The position numbers and the translations under genes were made by a program. 64,000 nucleotides of DNA from Holophagales bacterium (GTDB lineage: Bacteria > Acidobacteriota > Thermoanaerobaculia > UBA5066), in assembly GCA_016719485.1 (NCBI GenBank), contig JADJZB010000004.1, positions 456,126-520,125 on the forward strand. The letters are read 5' to 3'. The notes below the pieces were generated by a model. It was not told the DNA's origin and ran no database searches. It worked only from the letters and a program-made list of their open reading frames with translations. This document shows, piece by piece, positions 58,093 to 64,000 of this stretch; within the stretch, counting starts at the first letter, position 1; the number at the start of each line of letters is the position of its first letter.

Positions 58093-59931
58093 CTACGTCG
58101 GCTCGGCGTAGAAGAGGGCTTCAGGCCCCCCTTCCCGTCGGAGTATCCGGTCGAGGGTCTGGGCGATCTCGAGCGTGGAGCTGCCCTTGAACGCGAAGCC
58201 GAGGATGCCCATTTCCTTCGCGGCCGCTTCGTCCACCGACCTCACGTAGCCGGACGTGAGGACGATCGGAAGGTCCGGGCGAACCTCGAGGAGGCTCCTC
58301 GCGAGCTCGAGACCCGACATCCGGGGCATCGCGAGGTCGGACACGACGGCGTCGAAGTCCCGGGGACGCGAACGAAACTCGGCGAGGGCCTTCTCGGGGT
58401 CGGTGAAACCAGTCACGCGGTAGCCGAGGTCGACGAGGCTGAGCGAGACGAGCTCCACCAGGGGCTCTTCGTCGTCGACGAGGAGAATCCTCTCACCCGA
58501 CCTCCTGTCCGCCATGCCGTCATTGTCTCCCCTGACCCGGGGCATTGTCTCTACAGGAGTCGGGAGCCGGCGCGATCCCGTTCGCGTCCAGGCGGGGTCG
58601 ATGCTCTTCGGCGGCGGACCCGCCGTCGTCGGCGTCACAGCCTCGAGGCCGTGGCCCTTCGGCCCCCGCTCGCTCCGCCACAGCAGGAACGAGAAAACGA
58701 ATCCGAGCATGGCCAGGGCCCCCAGCGCGTACATCACCGGATTCCAGCCCGCCGGGTTCGCGGCGCTCGCGTGAGCGCCGTCCTTCAGGAGACCGAGGCC
58801 CCAGCTCATGCCGGCCCAGCCCACCTGCTGGCAGAAGGTCATCAGCGCGTAGGCCGAGCCGAGCCTCGCCTCGGGAACGAGGTAGGTGACGGCCGGCCAG
58901 AGGACCGCCGGGACGAGCGCGAACGCGAGGCCGAGCATTCCCATAAGGATCGTCGGCGAGATCGAGGTGCCGGCCAGGAGGAAGAACGGCGGCACGAGGA
59001 GCGCCGAGCCGGCCGCCATCAGGAGCGCCCGCTTTCCGATCTTGTCGGCGAGAAGGCCGAAGAGCGGCATGCCGATCATCGAGAGGAGCGGCAGGATCGA
59101 CTTGAGGTTCCCCGCGGCCTCCGGCGAGAGCCCCTTGGCCTCGATGAAGTAGAGGTTCGCAAAGGTCCGGAACGGGAAGATGGTCGCGTAGAAGGCGACG
59201 CAGAGACCGACGACCCACCAGTATCCGAGGTCGAAACGGACGAGGTCCGACCAGACGAGCTTGTCGGTCGCGCCGGGCCGCGTCACGGAGTAGACCCTCG
59301 TGGCCCGCCTCTCGAGCGAGGCGTAGACGATCGCGAAGAGGAGCCAGGTGACCCCCAGGCACGCCGCGAGGAGGAGCGGCGGCTGCCAGCTCCCGAAGAG
59401 CTCCTTCGCGAAGTCGGGCGACTTGTCGGCCGCCCACGAACCGAGCCTCGCGATGAGGAGCTGGATCGCGAGGGCGAAGGAGATCTCCTTTCCCTTGAAC
59501 CAGCGCCCGACGACGGTCGTCGCCGCGACGATGAAGAGCTCCGATCCGATGCCGAGGAGGAAACGCCCGATCATCATTCCGGCCCACGGGCTACCGGGGA
59601 GGAGCGCCGGAAGGACGGCGATCGCGATGCTCCCCGCGGCACCGATGGCCCCGAACAGGACGGCCGAAGCCGCCACGCCGATCCGGTCGATCAGGACGCC
59701 TCCTGCGATGAGCGTCAGGAGCGCCGCGACGTTGTAGGCCGTGTCGAGGAGCCCCACCTGCGCGCCCGTGAAGCCGAAGGCCTTCTCGAGGAGCGGCGTG
59801 ACCGGGTAGAGGGCGTCGAAGACGTAGTAGTTGCCGAACATCGCCACGCTGCACGAGAGCAGCACGAGCCATCGATAGAAGGCGGGCGGCAGGGGACGCG
59901 GGTCGGCGGCCGGGACGGCGAGGTCGGACAT
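58093..59931 (-). CDS. MFS transporter fused to a response-regulator receiver domain
   Basis: 612 residues in one frame. Residues 1-430 are a 12-helix major facilitator (NYYVFDALYPVTPLL, then GGVLIDRIG, the A-motif region, and LLADKIGKR). A Pro-rich linker (about 430-475) leads to a receiver domain (VDDEEPLVELV, phospho-Asp in AVVSDLAMPRMSG, TSGYV, and Lys in AFKGSS). An internal ATG at 58515 with AGGGGAGA ten bases before it could also make the receiver alone. It is 27 bases upstream of the copper-ATPase/ethylene-sensor gene, so the receiver may be its phosphorylation partner. The substrate of the transporter is unknown. Confidence 0.85.
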   Translation of the reverse strand: MSDLAVPAADPRPLPPAFYRWLVLLSCSVAMFGNYYVFDALYPVTPLLEKAFGFTGAQVGLLDTAYNVAALLTLIAGGVLIDRIGVAASAVLFGAIGAAGSIAIAVLPALLPGSPWAGMMIGRFLLGIGSELFIVAATTVVGRWFKGKEISFALAIQLLIARLGSWAADKSPDFAKELFGSWQPPLLLAACLGVTWLLFAIVYASLERRATRVYSVTRPGATDKLVWSDLVRFDLGYWWVVGLCVAFYATIFPFRTFANLYFIEAKGLSPEAAGNLKSILPLLSMIGMPLFGLLADKIGKRALLMAAGSALLVPPFFLLAGTSISPTILMGMLGLAFALVPAVLWPAVTYLVPEARLGSAYALMTFCQQVGWAGMSWGLGLLKDGAHASAANPAGWNPVMYALGALAMLGFVFSFLLWRSERGPKGHGLEAVTPTTAGPPPKSIDPAWTRTGSRRLPTPVETMPRVRGDNDGMADRRSGERILLVDDEEPLVELVSLSLVDLGYRVTGFTDPEKALAEFRSRPRDFDAVVSDLAMPRMSGLELARSLLEVRPDLPIVLTSGYVRSVDEAAAKEMGILGFAFKGSSTLEIAQTLDRILRREGGPEALFYAEPT

Positions 59932-60011
59932 GCGCGCCGGACGATACTCCCTCTCCCGACCCGCGCGGAGGCACGAAGGGCCCCGGGCGCCTCCTTGCTA
60001 CGATCCGCGCC

Positions 60012-61451
60012 GTGACGCCCGCACCCACCAGCTCCGATTTCGACGTCGTCGTCCTGGGCGGCGGCCCCGGCGGCGAACGCGCCGCCATCCAGGCCGCCAA
60101 GGCGCACAAGCGCGTCGCCCTGGTCGAGCGGGCCGCCGAGGTCGGCGGGACCCGCGTCAACTGGGGGACGATTCCCTCCAAGACGCTCCGCGAGAGCGCC
60201 CTCTTCTTCCACGGGATGACGCGGCATCGCCTGCACGGCTTCCAGGCCGAGGTGACGGACGACGTCACGGTGGCCGACTTCATGTACCGCGAGCGCCTCG
60301 TCGTCCAGCGCGAGCTGGAGCTGATCAACGCATCGCTCGGCCGGTACCGGATCGAGGTCTTCCGGGGCCACGGGCGCTTCCTCGACCCGCACACCGTCGC
60401 CGTCGAAGGGAAGGACGGGCGGCGCAAGGGGACCCTCCGGGGCGACGTCTTCGTCATCGCGACGGGGTCGAGCCCGAACCGCCCGGCCGACGTCCCGTTC
60501 GACGCCGAGAGCGTCTTCGACAGCAACACGATCCTGAAGCTCCCCCGGATGCCGAAGACGATGACCGTCCTCGGAGCGGGAGTCATCGGCGTCGAGTACG
60601 CCTCCATCTTCGCGGCGCTCGGCGTCTACGTGACGCTCGTCGACACGCGCGACCGGCTTCTTCCCTATCTCGACCGCGAGATCGTCTCGATACTCGAGAG
60701 GGAGCTGGGCGATCTCCACGTCGAGATCGTTCACGACGACCGGTACCTCCAGATCGACCCGGTTCCCGGCACTCCACCCCGCGTGACCGCCCAGACGCAG
60801 AAGGGGCGCCGCTTCACCTCCGACGTTCTCCTCTACTGCGTCGGGCGCGACGGGAACACGAGGGAGCTCGGCCTCGACACGATCGGCCTCGTCCCCGACA
60901 AGTACGGTCTCCTGTCGGTGAACGACGACCTCCAGACCGCGCACCCGCACATCTACGCCGTCGGCGACGTCATCGGCTACCCGGCCCTGGCCTCGACCTC
61001 GATGGAGCAGGGGCGCCGGGCGATGCGGCACGCGTTCGGCCTGACGGGCCCGTCGGCGAGCACGCAGAACGTCCCCTTCGCCATCTACTCGATCCCCGAG
61101 GTGAGCTACGTCGGCGAGACCGAGGAGATGCTCAAGGGAAAAGGGATCGACTACGTCGTCGGCCGGGGCCACTACGGCATGAACCCCCGGGGCCAGATCA
61201 TCGGCGACACCGACGGGCTCCTGAAGCTCGTCTTCGACGCGACGACCGCACGCCTCATCGGCGTCCACATCGTCGGGCACTCGGCGAGCGAGCTCGTCCA
61301 CATCGGCCAGGCCTACATGAAGATGCAGGCGACCGCCCTCGAGATCGCCGAGTCGCTCTACAACTACCCGACGCTCTCGGACATGTACCGTCACGCCGCG
61401 CTCACCGCCGTCTCCGAGCTCGCGAAGAGGCGTGCGAGCGACGGAGGCTGA
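60012..61451 (+). CDS. sthA: Soluble pyridine nucleotide transhydrogenase (SthA-like)
   Basis: 479 residues, GTG start. It is a flavoprotein of the pyridine-nucleotide-disulfide oxidoreductase family: FAD motif VVVLGGGPGGERAAIQAA, NAD motif TVLGAGVIGVEYASIFA, and FAD contact HIYAVGDVIGYPALAS. The active-site region reads GGTRVNWGTIPSKTLRES. It lacks the two-Cys disulfide of lipoamide dehydrogenase, which is the mark of Si-specific NAD(P)+ transhydrogenase, and even the single Cys of E. coli SthA is replaced by Arg. It balances NADH and NADPH. It is divergent from the MFS-receiver gene, with 80 bases between starts. Confidence 0.85.
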   Translation: MTPAPTSSDFDVVVLGGGPGGERAAIQAAKAHKRVALVERAAEVGGTRVNWGTIPSKTLRESALFFHGMTRHRLHGFQAEVTDDVTVADFMYRERLVVQRELELINASLGRYRIEVFRGHGRFLDPHTVAVEGKDGRRKGTLRGDVFVIATGSSPNRPADVPFDAESVFDSNTILKLPRMPKTMTVLGAGVIGVEYASIFAALGVYVTLVDTRDRLLPYLDREIVSILERELGDLHVEIVHDDRYLQIDPVPGTPPRVTAQTQKGRRFTSDVLLYCVGRDGNTRELGLDTIGLVPDKYGLLSVNDDLQTAHPHIYAVGDVIGYPALASTSMEQGRRAMRHAFGLTGPSASTQNVPFAIYSIPEVSYVGETEEMLKGKGIDYVVGRGHYGMNPRGQIIGDTDGLLKLVFDATTARLIGVHIVGHSASELVHIGQAYMKMQATALEIAESLYNYPTLSDMYRHAALTAVSELAKRRASDGG

Positions 61452-61520
61452 TCTCGTCTATCCTGCCGGACGGCATTCGGGGAGGCTCCCTTCCCGCTTC
61501 CCTTTCTCGAGGAGGACGGC

Positions 61521-62870
61521 ATGCCGGCCATCGAACAGCTCCTGGCCACGGTCAGCGACTTCATCTGGGGCTGGCCCCTCATCGTCCTGCTCTTCGGGAC
61601 GCACCTGTTCCTGACGTTCCGTCTCGGCTTCCCCCAGCGGCACATCTGGACCGCCATCAAGCTCTCCCTGAGCCGGGAGAAGGAGGGGGCCGGCGACGTC
61701 AGCCAGTTCGTGGCGCTGACGACCGCCCTCGCCGCGACGATCGGGACCGGGAACATCGTCGGCGTCGCGACCGCGATCGCCGCAGGCGGCCCCGGCGCGG
61801 TCCTCTGGATGTGGCTCACGGGCGTCTTCGGGATCGCGACGAAGTACTCGGAGGCTCTCCTGTCGGTCCGATTCCGGGTGACCATGCCCGACGGCTCGAT
61901 GGCCGGCGGACCAATGTACGTCCTCGAGCGGGGAATGAAGGCGAAGTGGCTCGGGATGATCTTCGCGGCGCTGACGGCCGTCGCGGCGTTCGGCATCGGC
62001 AACACGGTCCAGGCGAACTCCATCGCCACCCTCGCGCATGAGACGTTCGGCATCTCCCCCTGGGTCAGCGGAGTCCTTCTCACGGCACTGACCGCCATCG
62101 TCATCCTCGGCGGCATCCGGTCTATCGCACGGGTCTGCGAGCTCCTCATTCCGTTCATGGCGGCCTTCTACGTCCTCGGGTGCGCCATTCTCCTGGCCAT
62201 GCACTGGGAGACGCTTCCCGCCTCGTTCCGCCTGATCCTCTCCAGCGCTTTCAGCGGCCAGGCCGCCATCGGCGGATTCCTCGGGGCCGGGATGAAGGAG
62301 GCGATCCGGTTCGGCGTTGCGCGCGGGCTCTTCTCGAACGAGTCGGGACTCGGCAGCGCACCGATCGTCGCCGCCGCGGCCATGACGAAGAACCCCGTGC
62401 GCCAGGCGCTCGTCTCCTCCACGGGCACGTTCTGGGACACAGTGGTCGTCTGCGCCATGACCGGCCTCGTCATCGTCAACTCGGGCGACTGGCACGAGGG
62501 GCTCCGGGGAGCGGCACTGACGAAGACCGCGTTCAGCCACATCCCGCACGTCGGACCGATCGTCCTGACCATCGGTCTTCTCACGTTCGTCTTCTCGACG
62601 ATTCTCGGCTGGTCGTACTACGGGGAGAAGGCCGCCGAGTACCTCCTCGGATCGAAAGTCATCCTTCCGTATCGGGTCCTCTGGGTCGCCGCCGTCATGG
62701 TCGGTTCCGTCGCGACTCTCCCGGCCGTCTGGTCCTTCGCCGACATCGCCAACGGCATGATGGCGAGCCCGAACCTCATCTCGCTCCTCGTCCTCAACGG
62801 AGTGCTCGTGTCCGAGACGAGGAAGTACCTCGCGCCGGGGATGCTGAACGAGGCCTCGCCTGGGGAGTGA
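61521..62870 (+). CDS. Sodium:alanine symporter family (AGCS) transporter
   Basis: 449 residues, ATG with GAGGAGG upstream. About 11 hydrophobic helices. Family motifs are ALAATIGTGNIVGVATAIAAGGPGA (the sodium- and substrate-binding start), a GMKEAIRFGVARGLFSNESGLGSAP region (highly conserved in AGCS) and a late STILGWSYYGEKAAEYL. It probably takes up alanine, glycine or serine with sodium. It stands alone after sthA (69 bases), and its 3' end is convergent with the DUF3592-like gene. Confidence 0.92.
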   Translation: MPAIEQLLATVSDFIWGWPLIVLLFGTHLFLTFRLGFPQRHIWTAIKLSLSREKEGAGDVSQFVALTTALAATIGTGNIVGVATAIAAGGPGAVLWMWLTGVFGIATKYSEALLSVRFRVTMPDGSMAGGPMYVLERGMKAKWLGMIFAALTAVAAFGIGNTVQANSIATLAHETFGISPWVSGVLLTALTAIVILGGIRSIARVCELLIPFMAAFYVLGCAILLAMHWETLPASFRLILSSAFSGQAAIGGFLGAGMKEAIRFGVARGLFSNESGLGSAPIVAAAAMTKNPVRQALVSSTGTFWDTVVVCAMTGLVIVNSGDWHEGLRGAALTKTAFSHIPHVGPIVLTIGLLTFVFSTILGWSYYGEKAAEYLLGSKVILPYRVLWVAAVMVGSVATLPAVWSFADIANGMMASPNLISLLVLNGVLVSETRKYLAPGMLNEASPGE

Positions 62871-62897
62871 GCCGGCGGAGCTCGGCCCCGGGTCGCG

Positions 62898-63972
62898 TCA
62901 GCTCCGGGATCGCGAGCCGCGCCGGCCGGGAAGCCCGTCGGGCCGGCTCGGGGGGCAACGACGCCGGGCCTTCGACGAGAGAGCTGCGAGGGGGAGGCCG
63001 AGCCCGAAGACGAGGGCGCTCGCGACGACGGGCGCGAGACAGGACGCCCCCGTGGTCGGTTGAGAGGGCGTTGCGCGAGGGGTCGCCCGGGACGAAGTGC
63101 ACCACGTGGCTGCTGGCGACATTCTCGTCCCGGAGGCGGGCCGCAAGGGCTTCCGCCGCCGCTTCGCTCTCCATCCCGAGCCGCCCGAATCGCCAGGAGG
63201 AACCGAGCCGTAGCTCCGTCTCCCCTTCGACCTTGAAGAGGTACTGCACGTCGGGGTAGGGCGGATCACCGCGGACATCAGGAGCTCCGGTGAGGAAAGC
63301 GTCGACCGTACCGAGGCGGGGCTTCACGACCACGTGATGCCAGAGCACTGGAAGGAAGTGGACGAGGAGTACGACGACGGCGAGCCCGGCGAGAGCGGCG
63401 GAGGCGTTGCGCAGGTTCGCCAGGCCCCGGGCGATCTTCTCGGGAGGGAGGGGATTCTCTCGGGCCCACCGGAGAGTGTCCCGGGCGAGGGAAAAAGCGA
63501 CGACGACGGAAAGCGTACCGACCGCGACGGCGGGAATCACGTAGGGGGTGACCGGCACCCAGGCCGGGTCCAGGGCGGAGTCCCACGGATCGGCGCTGTC
63601 GTACCAGACCGTCACCCGCTTCCGTTCGGGATAGCGGCTCTGGAACCGAGCAGCGTCGGCCTCTGCGGAGAATTTCGCGCTCGTGTGGCTGAAGTCGAGG
63701 TGCTGGCCTGAATACTCGCGCCCCCCGACCTCGAACGTGTACCGGACCGATACCTCCCACTCGATCCGGCGCCTGGGGCGCCGCATCTTCCACGTCTGGA
63801 TCTCGGTCGACCGAATCTCCCCGTCGACGGATCGGAGCCTCCCGTCTCGGGCGCTCGCCAGGCGGTCCTGCCTCGGGAAGGCCCAGCAGACGAGGGCGCA
63901 GACGCCCGCGACCGACAGGAAGGCGAGGGCGGCGTAGACGCGCAGGGCCCGGGCGCCGATCGTCGGCGCCAT
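62898..63972 (-). CDS. DUF3592-like membrane protein, frameshifted near its end
   Basis: Start at the ATG at 63972. The protein has a duplicated plan: helix (ALRVYAALAFLSVAGVCALVCW), a beta domain (VRYTFEVGGREYSGQHL), two helices (about 135-165 and 185-210), then a second, similar beta domain (VQYLFKVEGETELRLGSSW). As read, the last 80 residues are Arg/Pro-rich and run on to 62794, overlapping the symporter gene. Removing one base in the G run at 63047-63051 gives instead SCLAPVVASALVFGLGLPLA, the expected closing helix, and a stop at 62898. I give the repaired 3' end. The function of DUF3592 proteins is unknown. Confidence 0.65.
63047..63051 (-). other. Apparent frameshift in a run of five G
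   Basis: On the minus strand the run GGGGG interrupts the DUF3592-like gene. With four G the frame continues into a hydrophobic helix and a nearby stop; with five it continues into an Arg-rich run. This is the same kind of event, one extra G, as at 56139-56142, and it suggests sequence errors rather than gene decay. Confidence 0.6.
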
Positions 63973-64000
63973 CGGCCGGAAAGAGAACGCTCGTCGGATC

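Noticed and set aside
54570..60015. Plus-strand frames through the copper ATPase and MFS genes, one of 1,333 residues
   Set aside because: These are antisense shadows rich in Arg, Asp and Glu with no motif; the minus strand has all P-type ATPase signatures.
1..64000. CRISPR arrays, insertion sequences, tRNA or rRNA genes, phage genes
   Set aside because: No regularly spaced repeats, no transposase or integrase motifs and no cloverleaf-like sequences were seen by eye on either strand.

Overview
This is a very GC-rich (about 70% by eye) Gram-negative chromosomal segment. It carries outer-membrane and periplasmic proteins, many GTG starts, short 4-base gene overlaps, a serine/threonine kinase, a two-component-propeller diguanylate cyclase and a dense sensor-kinase cluster. 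That gene style resembles Acidobacteriota (Thermoanaerobaculia-like lineages) or a similar high-GC phylum. The assignment is inference: there is no rRNA, tRNA or ribosomal protein gene here to settle it. I saw no CRISPR array, IS element, integrase, tRNA or prophage.

Layout. 0-5 kb: the edge of a Rossmann-fold dehydrogenase on the minus strand, then a zinc/manganese-type uptake operon (small His/Cys membrane protein, porin-like beta-barrel, ZnuA-, ZnuC- and ZnuB-like ABC components). 4.7-10 kb: an SDR, an ABC-F ATPase, a nitroreductase, a decayed copy of a ring-cleavage dioxygenase and an aldehyde:ferredoxin oxidoreductase family enzyme. 10-14.3 kb: a redox/aromatic-stress cluster (pirin, DODA-type dioxygenase, pirin, FMN azoreductase) divergent from a LysR regulator with an inverted repeat over its start codon. 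14.3-18.7 kb: a MacAB-like four-gene export operon. 18.9-22.9 kb: a metallophosphoesterase coupled to a periplasmic-propeller diguanylate cyclase. 22.9-33 kb: a POT peptide transporter, a sigma/zinc-finger-TPR pair with an unlisted 51-residue small gene, a BRCT-like protein, a membrane Ser/Thr kinase, a gamma-glutamyltransferase and an aminotransferase followed by two hairpins and a possible structured RNA. 33-36.5 kb: a lipoprotein-like gene and a minus-strand operon (lipase, methyltransferase, cupin, DoxX-like). 36.6-41.5 kb: a tandem-duplicated UvrA. 60-64 kb: a soluble transhydrogenase, an alanine/sodium symporter and a DUF3592-like protein.

The 41.5-60 kb stretch is a signalling island and holds the two most interesting systems. 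(1) Minus strand 44401-48716 is a tight operon of a stand-alone B12-binding protein with the Wx9EH signature of CarH-type light sensors, a heme-oxygenase-like protein with a long C-terminal extension, a histidine kinase and a REC-GGDEF response regulator. It looks like a tetrapyrrole- and light-linked c-di-GMP circuit. (2) Minus strand 53259-58065 encodes a Cu(I) P1B-type ATPase whose C-terminal part runs directly into an ETR1-like ethylene-binding domain (Tyr, Ile-Pro and the copper ligands Cys and His conserved), then PAS, histidine kinase and receiver domains. In plants a copper ATPase (RAN1) supplies the copper of ethylene receptors, so this is a physical link between copper pump and copper-dependent sensor. 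It sits just downstream of an MFS transporter fused to a receiver domain. The reading frame breaks once, inside a GGG run. A second break in a GGGGG run at 63047 is repaired by the same kind of one-base change, so extra-G sequence errors are plausible and the intact gene would encode one protein of about 1,601 residues.
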